A stretch of 64,000 nucleotides of DNA. Source: Desulfobulbaceae bacterium (GTDB lineage Bacteria; Desulfobacterota; Desulfobulbia; Desulfobulbales; Desulfocapsaceae). The position numbers were made by a program, and so were the translations under genes. The notes beneath the pieces are model-generated. The model made no database searches. It worked only from the letters and a program-made list of their open reading frames with translations, and was not told the origin of the DNA. Position 1 is the stretch's first letter. Each line of letters starts with the position of its first letter. Shown here in pieces: positions 9,401-19,339 of this stretch. The stretch covers positions 17,972 through 81,971 of the forward strand of contig JALSMA010000086.1 of the NCBI GenBank assembly GCA_026988015.1, written 5' to 3'.

Positions 9401-10629
9401 CAGGTTTCACCACCACAGCCATACACGGTATCCGCTCAAAAGAGAATCCACATGGCACCCTGCGGGTTCCGACTTATGACTGCGTCAGCTTTGAATATGA
9501 GGATTCCAAAGCCATTCAGCAGGCATTTGAGGGAAAAAGGATGGCACACACCTATTCCAGGATATCCAATCCAACAGTGACCCACTTGGAGCAAACCTTA
9601 CGTTTATTATCGGGCGGGATAGCTGTTCTTGCAGTTTCTTCCGGAATGGCTGCGATTTCAAACACTATCCTGGCCCTTGGTTCTGCTGGAAAAAACATAA
9701 TCACAACCAAGCATCTCTTTGGAAACACCCTGTCACTTTTTGAAAAGACCCTTTCCGCTTGGGGCCTAGAGGTCCGATATGTCTCCATGAATGATATGGA
9801 TACAATTGACACCGCCATTGACACAGATACCTGCTGTGTTTTTCTTGAAAGTATCACAAATCCTCAGCTTGAAGTTGCCGACTGCAACGCCATATCAGTG
9901 GTTGCCCAGAAACATGGTGTCCCACTGGTTGCTGACAATACGCTCATGACTCCTTACCTTTTTAACAGCCGGAAAAACGGGGTGGATATCGAGATACTCT
10001 CGAGCACCAAATATATTTCAGGAGGAGGAACCACTGTTGGTGGAATTATCATAGACAACGGTACCTTTGATTGGAACAAGTCTGCGAAACTGAAAGAATA
10101 CGCGGCACGATATGGATCAATGACCTTTATCGCGCGACTTCGCCAGGAAATTTACCGCAATGTAGGTGCCTGTCTCTCCCCCCATAATGCCTCCATGCAG
10201 AGTCTTGGTCTGGAAACATTAAGCCTCCGTATTGACAAAAGCTGTGAGAGCAGCCTTGAAATTGCACATTTTCTCAGCAGACACTCCACGGTTCAGGCAA
10301 CTCACTACCCCGGCCTTCCGGATTCTGCAAGTTATGATATAGCACAAAAACAGTTCGGATCACAATCCGGTGGAATCCTCACCTTTGACCTGAAAAACAT
10401 TGACTACTGTTTCAAATTAATGGATTCACTCAATGTCATAAGAAGAGCCACCAATGTAAATGACAACAAAAGCCTTATCATCCACCCCTGGTCCACCATC
10501 TTTGCCGAATATCGTGATGAAGAAAAATGCGCCATGGGGATCCGGCCGACAATGCTCCGACTCGCAGTGGGCATTGAGGACATAGCGGATTTAATAAAAG
10601 ACCTAGAACAGGGACTGGAGCAGTTATGA
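9397..10629 (+). CDS. metY: Cys/Met metabolism PLP enzyme, O-acetylhomoserine sulfhydrylase-like (MetY-like)
   Basis: TYSRISNPTVTHLEQTL, SSGMAAISN, ADNTLMTPYLFN, SSTKYISGGGTTVGGIIID PLP lysine region. Confidence 0.87.
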   Translation: MTGFTTTAIHGIRSKENPHGTLRVPTYDCVSFEYEDSKAIQQAFEGKRMAHTYSRISNPTVTHLEQTLRLLSGGIAVLAVSSGMAAISNTILALGSAGKNIITTKHLFGNTLSLFEKTLSAWGLEVRYVSMNDMDTIDTAIDTDTCCVFLESITNPQLEVADCNAISVVAQKHGVPLVADNTLMTPYLFNSRKNGVDIEILSSTKYISGGGTTVGGIIIDNGTFDWNKSAKLKEYAARYGSMTFIARLRQEIYRNVGACLSPHNASMQSLGLETLSLRIDKSCESSLEIAHFLSRHSTVQATHYPGLPDSASYDIAQKQFGSQSGGILTFDLKNIDYCFKLMDSLNVIRRATNVNDNKSLIIHPWSTIFAEYRDEEKCAMGIRPTMLRLAVGIEDIADLIKDLEQGLEQL

Positions 10630-11429
10630 TAGATTTCACAGAAGATCAGCTTGAACGATACAGCCGCCACATTCTCCTCCAGGACGTGGGGGTTGAAGGA
10701 CAGGAAAAACTCCTGAATGCAAAAGTACTTCTTGTGGGGGCGGGTGGACTGGGAGCCCCTGTATCACTCTATCTTGCCGCTGCAGGTGTTGGAACGATCG
10801 GTGTCGCTGACAATGATGTTGTGGACCTGTCCAACCTGCAGCGTCAGGTTGTTCACTTCCACAAGGACATAGGTACAGCTAAAGTTGACTCAGCACGGGA
10901 CAAGATGTTAGCTATCAATCCTGATATAACAGTCAAAACCCACAAAACATTCCTCTGCGCAGACAACATCCGGGAGATAATCAGAGAATATGATTTTGTG
11001 GTGGAAGGAACCGATAATTTTCCCGCTAAATTCTTGATCAACGATGCCTGTGTCATGGAGAATATCCCCTTTTCCCATGGTGGTATCCTGCGATTTGACG
11101 GGCAGACAATGACTGTTGTGCCAGGAAAATCATCATGCTATCGTTGCACCTTTCGCAATCCCCCTCCACCTGATGTCGTACCGACCTGTTCTCAGGCTGG
11201 TGTTTTGGGAGCCATTGCCGGAATGCTCGGTACAATTCAGGCGGCAGAAACCCTCAAATTCATCACCGCTACTGGAGATTTGCTCACAGACACCCTCCTC
11301 ACTTTTGACGCCAAAAGCATGAACTTTCGAAAGATACCTCTGAAGCAACAGAAGGATTGCCCAATCTGTGGTGAATCCCCACGCATCACCAAACTCGAAG
11401 ACGCAGTACAGGCAGTCTGCGGAATCTAA
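10626..11429 (+). CDS. hcyF: ThiF/MoeB/HesA family adenylyltransferase (HcyF-like)
   Basis: ERYSRHILLQDVGVEGQEKLLNAKVLLVGAGGLGAPVSLYLAAAGVGTIGVADNDVVDLSNLQRQVVH; CxxC Zn motifs. Confidence 0.88.
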   Translation: MIDFTEDQLERYSRHILLQDVGVEGQEKLLNAKVLLVGAGGLGAPVSLYLAAAGVGTIGVADNDVVDLSNLQRQVVHFHKDIGTAKVDSARDKMLAINPDITVKTHKTFLCADNIREIIREYDFVVEGTDNFPAKFLINDACVMENIPFSHGGILRFDGQTMTVVPGKSSCYRCTFRNPPPPDVVPTCSQAGVLGAIAGMLGTIQAAETLKFITATGDLLTDTLLTFDAKSMNFRKIPLKQQKDCPICGESPRITKLEDAVQAVCGI

Positions 11430-11446
11430 GGGGCCAAGGGAAAACT

Positions 11447-11851
11447 ATGCTTATAAATCAATCTGTTCTCTCGGCAATAACAGAGCATGCAAAACAGGAG
11501 CTTCCCCATGAGGCTTGTGGCTACCTTGCTGAACGGAATGGGGTTATCGAACAGCACTACCACATGACCAATACTGACAAGGCCGCGGACCACTTCTCAA
11601 TGGATCCCGGTGAACAGTTCGCTGCAGTAAAAGAGATGCGCAGGCAAGGGCAGAAACTTGCTGCAGTCTACCACAGCCACCCGGAAACACCGGCCAGGCC
11701 ATCCGAGGAAGATATTCGGCTTGCTTACGACCCAGGCATCAGCCATGTTATCATTTCACTGGCCGTCCCTGAATCCATCAGTATCAAGGCATATAAGATA
11801 CTATCAGAAGAGGTCTTTCCTGAAAACATCGAGATCAATCTGGAGGCTTAG
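11447..11851 (+). CDS. hcyD: JAMM/Mov34 metalloprotease (HcyD-like)
   Basis: ELPHEACGYLAER...YHSHPETPARPSEEDIRLA JAMM motif (E, HxH, D). Confidence 0.88.
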   Translation: MLINQSVLSAITEHAKQELPHEACGYLAERNGVIEQHYHMTNTDKAADHFSMDPGEQFAAVKEMRRQGQKLAAVYHSHPETPARPSEEDIRLAYDPGISHVIISLAVPESISIKAYKILSEEVFPENIEINLEA

Positions 11852-11860
11852 AAAAATAAA

Positions 11861-12103
11861 ATGAACAAGAAAAAAACGATAGCTGCAGTGAAAAACTGCC
11901 GAGGAATAGGATGTCCCATGAACATGGTTCACACCAAGGTTGCCCTTGCAAAACTGGTTTCCGGGCAAGTACTCGAAGTCATCCTTGACGATGGAGCCCC
12001 AATCAACAATGTCCCCGGGTCAGTGGAAAGAGAGGGACACACCATCCTCAAGAAGAATTCTCTTGGCGACGGCAGCTGGTCTCTCCTTATTGAAAAAGCA
12101 TAA
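11861..12103 (+). CDS. TusA/SirA-like sulfurtransferase family protein
   Basis: CRGIGCPMNMVHTKVALAKLVSGQVLEVILDDGAPINNVPGSVEREGH. Confidence 0.85.
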   Translation: MNKKKTIAAVKNCRGIGCPMNMVHTKVALAKLVSGQVLEVILDDGAPINNVPGSVEREGHTILKKNSLGDGSWSLLIEKA

Positions 12104-12176
12104 CCTCAACTACGCTCATACGGTGCAGAAAAAAAGGGGAAGTAACCATCAATAGAACTTCCCCTCAAACCATACG

Positions 12177-12800
12177 TTATTTCTTTGCTTTTGAAAAGAC
12201 CAGCTGACCACCAAGGTGCCCTGCAATACCGACGGAACCCAGTAATAAAAGAGATAGCAGCAAAAAGACCCAGCGCGCAGAAGATGCCACCATCAGCACA
12301 TCCGGCTGCAGCAGTTTCCAAATAATAAGTACAGCCAGCACAGTTATGGCCACAACGCTCGCAGCAATCTTCACCTTAAAAACAGAGGTACTCACTCCCT
12401 GATACTTCTTCTGCCAGGTCACATAACCGGATAAAATAACAACTGGCATGCTCAGAAATACCGCAATCATATTATAAAGGGCTGCTGTTTCAAAACTGGT
12501 CACACTAAAGATAACCGCAATGATAAAAAACCCCACAGCAATCGGGATAATTCCGTTGGGACTGTGAACACTGATGGGGTGGAGGTGATTTTTCACCATA
12601 TGATCGGTCATCATGGCGACAAATCCGGTGGAGGGTTCTTTCACCATTTCATCACCAGTTATTTCGCCCCTTGCTGCATCCTCATCCTCGGCCTTTACTT
12701 CAAAAAATTTTTCCCGACCTGCACCACAGACCGGACACTTCTCCGGTGGTTCTTCACCTTCATGAATATACCCACACACTGAACATTCCCACTTTTTCAT
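12177..12800 (-). CDS. Rubredoxin-type domain fused to a multi-TM membrane domain (DUF2231-like)
   Basis: [28 protein letters not shown] then 4 hydrophobic segments; start set at Met 12800. Confidence 0.8.
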   Translation of the reverse strand: MKKWECSVCGYIHEGEEPPEKCPVCGAGREKFFEVKAEDEDAARGEITGDEMVKEPSTGFVAMMTDHMVKNHLHPISVHSPNGIIPIAVGFFIIAVIFSVTSFETAALYNMIAVFLSMPVVILSGYVTWQKKYQGVSTSVFKVKIAASVVAITVLAVLIIWKLLQPDVLMVASSARWVFLLLSLLLLGSVGIAGHLGGQLVFSKAKK

Positions 12801-12837
12801 CCCGTAACTCCTGATTTCTTTGTATTTTAATTTATTC

Positions 12838-12959
12838 CCTGAATCAGCGACAACTTCGTGATTGCTTTTCCTATAACCCACGAAATGTAATTTAAATCCC
12901 ACATCCTGGTATATAAAACAAACCTAGCTGCATTACCATCAAACGCTCACGGATTCAAG
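12838..12959 (+). repeat. Dispersed intergenic element family 1, copy 3 (full length)
   Basis: cctgaatcagcgacaacttcgtgattgcttttcc...gcattaccatcaaacgctcacggattcaag. Confidence 0.8.
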
Positions 12960-13044
12960 TATGACAATCTCGTAAAAAGGTCAATTGATAGATGACTAAG
13001 TAAAAACCTTAAGATGAGAAAAATGTATTTTTTGTTTGATTTCT

Positions 13045-13119
13045 GCGTACCAGGGCACGTCGTAGTTGATATAAAAAATGCAGCAACGAAGCAGGAAAAG
13101 AGTTTTTACGACGCCATCA
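13045..13119 (+). repeat. Dispersed repeat family 2, copy 1 (short form)
   Basis: gcgtaccagggcacgtcgtagttgatataaaaaatgcagcaacgaagcaggaaaagagtttttacgacgccatcaa; shared with 19161 and 59146. Confidence 0.75.
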
Positions 13120-13125
13120 AGTATA

Positions 13126-13161
13126 CCCATGTGAAACCACATAACTGCAATTTCACATGGG
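13126..13161 (-). other. Perfect 11-bp inverted repeat downstream of katA
   Basis: CCCATGTGAAA - 14 nt - TTTCACATGGG, no clear U-tract. Confidence 0.5.
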
Positions 13162-13186
13162 CACATCATTTCCACAACATCCGGAT

Positions 13187-14623
13187 CTACAGACCAAGTG
13201 CTTTCGCCACCCCCGCACCGTATGCTGGATCAGCTTTTGAACAATTTGCAATATGACGCTTCTTGATCTCATCCGGCGCATCGCCCATTGCCCTGGCAGT
13301 GTTTTCAAATAAAACCTGCTGCTCATCTTTTGTCATAAGCTGGAAAAGCCTTGCAGGCTGACTATAATAATCATCATCTTCCCTGTGGTTCCAGTGTTCC
13401 GCAGCACCTTCCACGCTGAGTGGCGGCTCACTGAAATCGGGTTGCTGCTGCCATTCTCCCTGGCTGTTTGGCTCGTAACCTATGGTGCTGCCATGATTGC
13501 CATCCACCCGCATGGCCCCATCACGATGATAATTATGAAATGGGCAACGTGGTGCATTCACAGGAATCTGTTGATGGTTCACCCCGAGACGATAGCGCTG
13601 CGCATCTCCGTATGAAAAAAGTCTTCCCTGAAGCATCTTATCCGGAGAAAAACCAATTCCCGGAACCACGCTGGCCGGGTTAAAGGCAGACTGTTCCACC
13701 TCTGCAAAATAGTTTTCAGGATTGCGGTTCAACTCCAACACTCCGACCTCGATGAGTGGATAGTCTCCCTGGTACCAGACCTTGGTCAGATCGAATGGGT
13801 TATATGGACAATCGGCAGCATCTTTTTCTGCCATCACCTGTATAAACATGGTCCAGCGCGGAAAATCGCCATTTTCAATGCTCTGGTATAGATCTTCCTG
13901 ATGACTTTCCCGGTTTCTACCGACCAGAGCCTCAGCCTCCGCATCACTGAGATTCTTTATTCCCTGCTGGGTATGAAAGTGAAATTTTACCCAATAACGC
14001 TCATTTTCGGCATTGATAAAGCTGAAGGTATGACTGCCAAAGCCATGCATATGCCGATAGGTTGCCGGGATGCCTCTGTCACTCATGGTGATGGTTATCT
14101 GATGCAGGGCCTCCGGCAAGGAAGTCCAGAAATCCCAGTTGTTCTTTGCACTACGCATATTGGTTCTCGGATCTCTTTTGACCGCATGATTCAAGTCGGG
14201 AAACTTCAAAGGGTCACGAAGAAAAAATACCGGTGTATTATTACCTACCAGATCCCAGTTCCCCTGGTCAGTATAAAACTTAAGAGCAAAACCACGAATA
14301 TCCCGTTCAGCGTCCGCTGCTCCTCTTTCCCCGGCAACAGTCGAGAAACGTGAAAAGACTTCTGTCTTTTTCCCCACCACAGAGAAGAGATCAGCCTTGC
14401 TGTACTTAGTGATATCGTGAGTCACTGTAAAGGTACCATAGGCACCTGACCCCTTGGCATGCATACGCCTCTCCGGGATAACTTCCCTGTCAAAATGTGC
14501 CAGCTTTTCCTGAAACCAGATGTCCTGCATCAGCATGGGTCCACGCGGCCCCGCTGTCATCACATTCTGATTATCCACCACCGGGGCACCATTATTTCCT
14601 GTCAATTTTTTTTCAGTAGACAT
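13187..14623 (-). CDS. katA: Monofunctional haem catalase
   Basis: [101 protein letters not shown]. Confidence 0.97.
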   Translation of the reverse strand: MSTEKKLTGNNGAPVVDNQNVMTAGPRGPMLMQDIWFQEKLAHFDREVIPERRMHAKGSGAYGTFTVTHDITKYSKADLFSVVGKKTEVFSRFSTVAGERGAADAERDIRGFALKFYTDQGNWDLVGNNTPVFFLRDPLKFPDLNHAVKRDPRTNMRSAKNNWDFWTSLPEALHQITITMSDRGIPATYRHMHGFGSHTFSFINAENERYWVKFHFHTQQGIKNLSDAEAEALVGRNRESHQEDLYQSIENGDFPRWTMFIQVMAEKDAADCPYNPFDLTKVWYQGDYPLIEVGVLELNRNPENYFAEVEQSAFNPASVVPGIGFSPDKMLQGRLFSYGDAQRYRLGVNHQQIPVNAPRCPFHNYHRDGAMRVDGNHGSTIGYEPNSQGEWQQQPDFSEPPLSVEGAAEHWNHREDDDYYSQPARLFQLMTKDEQQVLFENTARAMGDAPDEIKKRHIANCSKADPAYGAGVAKALGL

Positions 14624-14668
14624 AATTCATTTTCCTCTAGGTGAAATGTTTTCCGCAACATCCACACT

Positions 14669-15130
14669 TTATTGTTTATCTTTCCTTCCAATATTCAGAC
14701 AATTCCTGCACACTCCGTGAAACTCCAAGTGCCGTGATTCTATCATTCCAACCTCCCCTATCCCTTCAGGAAGCTTGCAGCTGTCAAATCTCTGCCAGTA
14801 AATATCCTCCACTTTCCTACAGTGGTTACAAATAAAATGATGATGAACCTTGAGATTGGTATCAAACAACGTCCTCTCATTCATAAGATGTAGCTTTTTA
14901 ACCAATCCCAACTCATCGAATGTTGCCAGTGTCCGATAGACCGTATCCAAAGCGACTGTGGGAAGTTTCCTGCGAAGTCTCTTGTAAATTAACTCCGCCG
15001 ACGGGTGGTTACTAACTGCCATCAACTCCTTAAATATTTCAAGCCTCTGATGGGTAAGCTTAATTCCGGACTCCCCACACAATTTCTTGAGCTCCTCTAT
15101 CTGCTGTTTTGTAAATTTTGCATTATCCAT
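14669..15130 (-). CDS. perR: Fur family regulator, PerR-like
   Basis: LTHQRLEIFKEL..SNHPSAELIYKRLRRKLPTVALDTVYRTLATFDELGLV; HHHFICNHC metal/Zn motifs; adjacent to catalase. Confidence 0.88.
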   Translation of the reverse strand: MDNAKFTKQQIEELKKLCGESGIKLTHQRLEIFKELMAVSNHPSAELIYKRLRRKLPTVALDTVYRTLATFDELGLVKKLHLMNERTLFDTNLKVHHHFICNHCRKVEDIYWQRFDSCKLPEGIGEVGMIESRHLEFHGVCRNCLNIGRKDKQ

Positions 15131-15154
15131 TTTGCCAACCTACCTAGTATCATT

Positions 15155-15169
15155 TATTATTTAAGAATA
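15155..15169 (-). promoter_or_regulatory. Candidate 7-1-7 PerR/Fur-type operator upstream of the perR-like gene
   Basis: TATTATT-T-AAGAATA (6/7 symmetric) 25 nt upstream of the start. Confidence 0.4.
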
Positions 15170-15308
15170 CTTCATACTAAATACGATGTCAATAACTATT
15201 ACCACATAAAAATCATTAGTGTTTGCATATTACCTAACGGACTCATGTATATTCGAAACAAGCAGCTGGATAAACACAGATCTTTTAAAAAAAACTACGA
15301 AATGTATA

Positions 15309-16190
15309 CTAGAATAAAAACTTTTTGATACGAGTGGAGAGGATGACCAGGAGATATACTGCAGCAGCGATAACAATAATGACGGGTCCACTGGGAAGAT
15401 CCAGGCTATAACTGGCCCCAAGCCCCAGAACCACAAAACTTGCACAAAAAAGGACAGAGAGCACCATCATCTGGAAGATATTTTTTGAAAAATTTCCTGC
15501 TACAGAAGCAGGAAGGGTGAGAAGAGCAATCACCATAACAATACCCACCACTCTCACCAGCAGTACAATGGTAAGAGCAGCTAGGCAGAGGAGCAGAAGA
15601 TAAATCCAGCCGGTATGAACTCCACGCAACCGCGCAAATTCTTCATCAAAACAAACTGCCAGAAATTTATTATAGAAGATCCCCACCAGTGTCAGCACAA
15701 CGACATCAAGTGCCAGCACAAAAAAGAAATCCTCCTTTGAAACCAACAGAATATTACCAAAAAGATAGCTCATCGGATCAACATACCCTGGGGTCCTGGC
15801 GATAAAAAGAAGCCCCGCAGCCATCCCCACTGCCCAGAGGGCGCCGATAACACTGTCTTCCCTCTGCGAAGCATAGCGACTAACCAGCGCCAGAACAACA
15901 GCAGCCAGTAAGGCCACCAGCACGGCTCCCTGCATAGGACCAAACCAGGTAATACCAACACCTCTTTCAAGATACAGTCCCAAACCAATTCCTCCGAGAA
16001 CGCAGTGGGCAATGGCTCCAGCTATATAGCTGATCCTGCGAACCACAACGAAGGTTCCTATGACACCAAAGGGAAGCGAGGCAAATATTCCGGTGAGCAA
16101 GGCGTAGCGGAAAAATGGCAGATTAGGATCGGATAGAGCAGCCAAAAATTCAGTCATGCTGATGCCCCTCCGAGCTACAGCAGTGATCAT
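15309..16190 (-). CDS. znuB: Zn/Mn ABC transporter permease (ZnuB/MntB family)
   Basis: ABC-3 family permease, multi-TM, VVVRRISYIAGAIAHCVLGGIGLG; adjacent ZnuC- and ZnuA-like genes. Confidence 0.88.
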   Translation of the reverse strand: MITAVARRGISMTEFLAALSDPNLPFFRYALLTGIFASLPFGVIGTFVVVRRISYIAGAIAHCVLGGIGLGLYLERGVGITWFGPMQGAVLVALLAAVVLALVSRYASQREDSVIGALWAVGMAAGLLFIARTPGYVDPMSYLFGNILLVSKEDFFFVLALDVVVLTLVGIFYNKFLAVCFDEEFARLRGVHTGWIYLLLLCLAALTIVLLVRVVGIVMVIALLTLPASVAGNFSKNIFQMMVLSVLFCASFVVLGLGASYSLDLPSGPVIIVIAAAVYLLVILSTRIKKFLF

Positions 16191-16923
16191 GGCGAATCAT
16201 CTGCAGGTCCCCACCATACATCTCACGGATAAGATCTCCGGTGAGCGCACTGGTGGGGTGAATCACCACCTGCTTATTAACACAGGCAATTCGTTTGAAA
16301 AACGTAGATGCGAAACCGACCTCATGGGTCACCATGAGGATAGTCATATTCCTGTTCAGCTCTGTGAGTAGATCAAAAAGGTGTAACTCCGACTCATGAT
16401 CTATGTTTGCTGTGGGCTCATCAAGTATCAGAATATCGCCACGGGACGCAAGGGCCCTGGCAATCAGAACCCTCTGTCGCTGCCCGCCGGAAATAGAAGA
16501 GAACGGGCGATTCGCTAAATCCTCAATCCCGGTGGTAGCCAGAGACTTCATCACCTGATCTCCGTCACTTTTACTATACCTGCCGGTGAATGACCCTCCG
16601 AGACACCCCATGCACACGACCTCAAAGACCGAGATGGGAAACTGCGGGTCATAATGTGCATACTGCGGCACATAGCCAATTCTCAAACGAGCCGCCTCCG
16701 GTCTCTCTCCAAAAACCCGCACCGTACCACTGTCTGGACTGAGGAGACCGACAATCAACTTGATTAGCGTAGATTTCCCTCCGCCATTGGGACCCACCAC
16801 ACAGATGGAATCAAAGCTGTTCACCTCGAGGTTTACATCGGTAAGCACCAACTGGGTATCGTAGGAAAACGAGAGATTCCTTATGGAGATGGCACTCTCT
16901 CTGTTTTTCTGGTCAGGGCTCAC
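16150..16923 (-). CDS. znuC: Zn/Mn ABC transporter ATP-binding protein
   Basis: GPNGGGKSTLIKLI Walker A, SGGQRQRVLIARALA signature, ILDEPTANID Walker B. Confidence 0.93.
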   Translation of the reverse strand: MSPDQKNRESAISIRNLSFSYDTQLVLTDVNLEVNSFDSICVVGPNGGGKSTLIKLIVGLLSPDSGTVRVFGERPEAARLRIGYVPQYAHYDPQFPISVFEVVCMGCLGGSFTGRYSKSDGDQVMKSLATTGIEDLANRPFSSISGGQRQRVLIARALASRGDILILDEPTANIDHESELHLFDLLTELNRNMTILMVTHEVGFASTFFKRIACVNKQVVIHPTSALTGDLIREMYGGDLQMIRHDHCCSSEGHQHD

Positions 16924-17816
16924 GTTGCAGGACCACCCAAAGCACTGGCAATCTTTTCAGCCATTATCCGAATGGATTCAACACTATTTTCAGCAAGAGG
17001 ATCAAGGGCTACAACCTTGCCATCAATGGCCCGGGCGATACTCTCGGCGCTACTGGGGTCGAACTGCGGCTGGACAAACACCACCTTCACACCATCAGCC
17101 CTAGCCTTTCTGATAAGCGCAAAAAGTTGCCTGGGTGTGGGAGACTTCCCTCCTGTCTCCACCGCAACCTGATGCAGATTATAGCGATGGGCAAAATAGC
17201 CAAAGGCCGGATGAAATACAAAAAAAGAAGCCCCGCCATAAGAGGCAAGTTCTTTTAATACAGTGCTGTCAAGAGCATCAAGCTCTCTACTCAATCTTTG
17301 AAAATTGTCTCTATAAAGCCGTTCATTGCCAGGCTGCACCCGAACAAGGGAACCTAGCATAACCTCAGCCATGCTCTTTAAGTTTGGGGGTGATAACCAA
17401 ACATGGGGATCCAGCACCTCCATCCCCCCATGTTCATGTACAGCCTCTTTCATGGGAATTTTCTCGATGTTGTTACTAGTATCTACAATGCGAAGATTGG
17501 GAGAGCTACTCTTGAGACGCCTGGTTATTTCATGCTCAAACTCCAATCCTGCAGTAAAAAAGAGTACAGATCGGGACAGGGCCTGAATCTGTCTGGGGGT
17601 GGGTTCAAAGGCGTGCGGTTCCTGACCTTTATCCACCAGCAGATGGACTGTGACTTGATCTCCAGCTAATTGCCTGCAGAGCCACCTCTGGGGTGGGATG
17701 GAGACGAACACGTCTACCGGGGAACCGGTTGCTGCAAAGAGCTGCCATGGAAACAGCAGTACAAAAAAGAAAAGCAGCGAAATCCCTCTATATCTGATAC
17801 CCACATTTTTTTTCAT
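16920..17816 (-). CDS. znuA: Zn/Mn ABC transporter substrate-binding protein
   Basis: Signal peptide; EPHAFEPTPRQ, DPHVWLSPPN, FHPAFGYFAHRYNL; start set at Met 17816. Confidence 0.9.
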   Translation of the reverse strand: MKKNVGIRYRGISLLFFFVLLFPWQLFAATGSPVDVFVSIPPQRWLCRQLAGDQVTVHLLVDKGQEPHAFEPTPRQIQALSRSVLFFTAGLEFEHEITRRLKSSSPNLRIVDTSNNIEKIPMKEAVHEHGGMEVLDPHVWLSPPNLKSMAEVMLGSLVRVQPGNERLYRDNFQRLSRELDALDSTVLKELASYGGASFFVFHPAFGYFAHRYNLHQVAVETGGKSPTPRQLFALIRKARADGVKVVFVQPQFDPSSAESIARAIDGKVVALDPLAENSVESIRIMAEKIASALGGPAT

Positions 17817-17870
17817 ATACATTTCTTTTGCAGCCAGCCATTTCACAAAAAGTGTTCGTAACATGCACTG

Positions 17871-17983
17871 ACTCAAATCCGTAAGCATTCGATGATTTTT
17901 CCAAACACACCGAATTGCGTTTTTTTACAGCGACATTTCATTATGTTACTCAGAAACCAATCAAAAATCCGTCACAGATTGAC
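17871..17983 (-). repeat. Dispersed intergenic element family 1, copy 4
   Basis: actcaaatccgtaagcattcgatgat...gcgtttttttacagcgacatttcattatgttactcag...aatccgtcacagattgac. Confidence 0.7.
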
Positions 17984-18076
17984 AACTGAATCAGCAATCT
18001 ATTAAGCAGCAGCAATCTCGTCAAGGGAGAATAAGCATTGCAGTGAAAACTGATTTTCAGTATAGAGCAATGCACC

Positions 18077-18973
18077 ATGGCAACCTACCTCCTTAAAAAC
18101 CTGAAGGCATCACTTTCCAGTGCCGTTCTTATTCTGAAACTGGTTATCCCCTTTTATATCCTCGCTGACATTCTTCTCTATTTTGACCTGCTCAAACCAA
18201 TAAGTTTCATCTTTTCCCCGGTCACCTATATTTTACAGCTCCCTGCAGAGACAGCAATGGCCATTTGTGCCGGGGTTTTCCTGAATATGTATGCTGCTGT
18301 CGCATTTGCCGCCCCCCTTGGTCTCAGCTCCCAGGAATGGACCATTCTTGGAGTCTTCCTCGGAGTCTGTCACTCTATACCGGTGGAAAACAGCATCATG
18401 AAAAAACTGGGAATCAGCTTCACCTACTCCACCTGTCTCCGGGTTTCCATGGCTTTCCTCACCACCCTGCCCCTCCTCTATCTGCCTGCCAGTCTGTTTA
18501 CCGGAGAAGCCAGCACCAGAGAGGTACAACTCACATCCTATAATAACATTCCGGACCTGCTCCTCCACTCACTCACCAATGCGGCAACACTTTCCATGAA
18601 AATCATCTTTCTCATTACAGCGGTGATATTTCTGATGGATGGGATAAAACGGACAAAGTTTATCAGCGACTATGGACAAAAGGTCCAGACATCATTCTCT
18701 CTTCTCACCGGACAACTCCTTGGTATAACCTACGGTGCCGGTATCCTGTTTAAGGAGGCTGAATCCGGGAACCTAGACAGAAGAGATATTTTCTTCATCG
18801 GTACCTTCCTCATGATCTGCCACTCACTCATTGAGGACCCCCTGCTTTTCGTTCTCTTTGGTGCCAACTACTGGATTCTAGTTGGCAGTCGACTTGCTAT
18901 GGCCTGTCTGGTGACTCTGTTGCTTCGCAGGTTTTTATTCAACACTGAACTATCAGCAAAAAAACATTCTTAA
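18077..18973 (+). CDS. Nucleoside-recognition (Gate) domain membrane protein
   Basis: Multi-TM, AICAGVFLNMYAAVAFAAPLGLS, CHSIPVENSIMKK. Confidence 0.7.
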   Translation: MATYLLKNLKASLSSAVLILKLVIPFYILADILLYFDLLKPISFIFSPVTYILQLPAETAMAICAGVFLNMYAAVAFAAPLGLSSQEWTILGVFLGVCHSIPVENSIMKKLGISFTYSTCLRVSMAFLTTLPLLYLPASLFTGEASTREVQLTSYNNIPDLLLHSLTNAATLSMKIIFLITAVIFLMDGIKRTKFISDYGQKVQTSFSLLTGQLLGITYGAGILFKEAESGNLDRRDIFFIGTFLMICHSLIEDPLLFVLFGANYWILVGSRLAMACLVTLLLRRFLFNTELSAKKHS

Positions 18974-18976
18974 AGG

Positions 18977-19021
18977 TTAGTTACCAGAAGAACAATGGTA
19001 TAAAGCCACCACGGACTCAGG
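18977..19021 (-). repeat. Dispersed intergenic element family 1, copy 10 (half copy)
   Basis: gttaccagaagaacaatggtataaagccaccacggactcagg aligns with copy 2. Confidence 0.55.
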
Positions 19022-19160
19022 TTTCAGACATCTACTCCTTGCACCACCACCTTTCAGTGCTTATCCTTGATTCAAACTATCTCGTGAGTGTTCTCTCTAT
19101 AAATATGATGGACTCGAAAAAAAGCCCCATATCCGAGGCACGGAGAGATCCTGTCTTTTC

Positions 19161-19314
19161 GGCGTACCATAAAGGTACCTTGAAAAGATAATAATTTTGT
19201 ACCCCAAGGGCACTTCCTGCGGGGCGCACCCCAAGGGCACTTCCTGCGGGGCGCACCCCAAGGGCACTTCCTGCGGGGCGCATAACGAAGCAGGTGAAAA
19301 GTTTTTCACGACGC
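19161..19314 (+). repeat. Dispersed repeat family 2, copy 2, containing an expanded 27-bp tandem
   Basis: ggcgtaccataaaggtacc...cgcataacgaagcaggtgaaaagtttttcacgacgc. Confidence 0.75.
19201..19281 (+). repeat. Perfect 3 x 27-bp tandem repeat
   Basis: accccaagggcacttcctgcggggcgc repeated three times without mismatch. Confidence 0.97.
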
Positions 19315-19339
19315 TGGAAAATATACTCAAACAACAATT

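Noticed and set aside
19201-19281. Possible CRISPR array
   Set aside because: Units are contiguous 27-mers with no spacers and no cas genes nearby; it is a simple tandem expansion.
19077-19337. ORF with RPAGSALGV repeats
   Set aside because: Repeat period 27 is a multiple of 3, so tandem DNA keeps frames open; located in a dispersed non-coding repeat with no RBS support.
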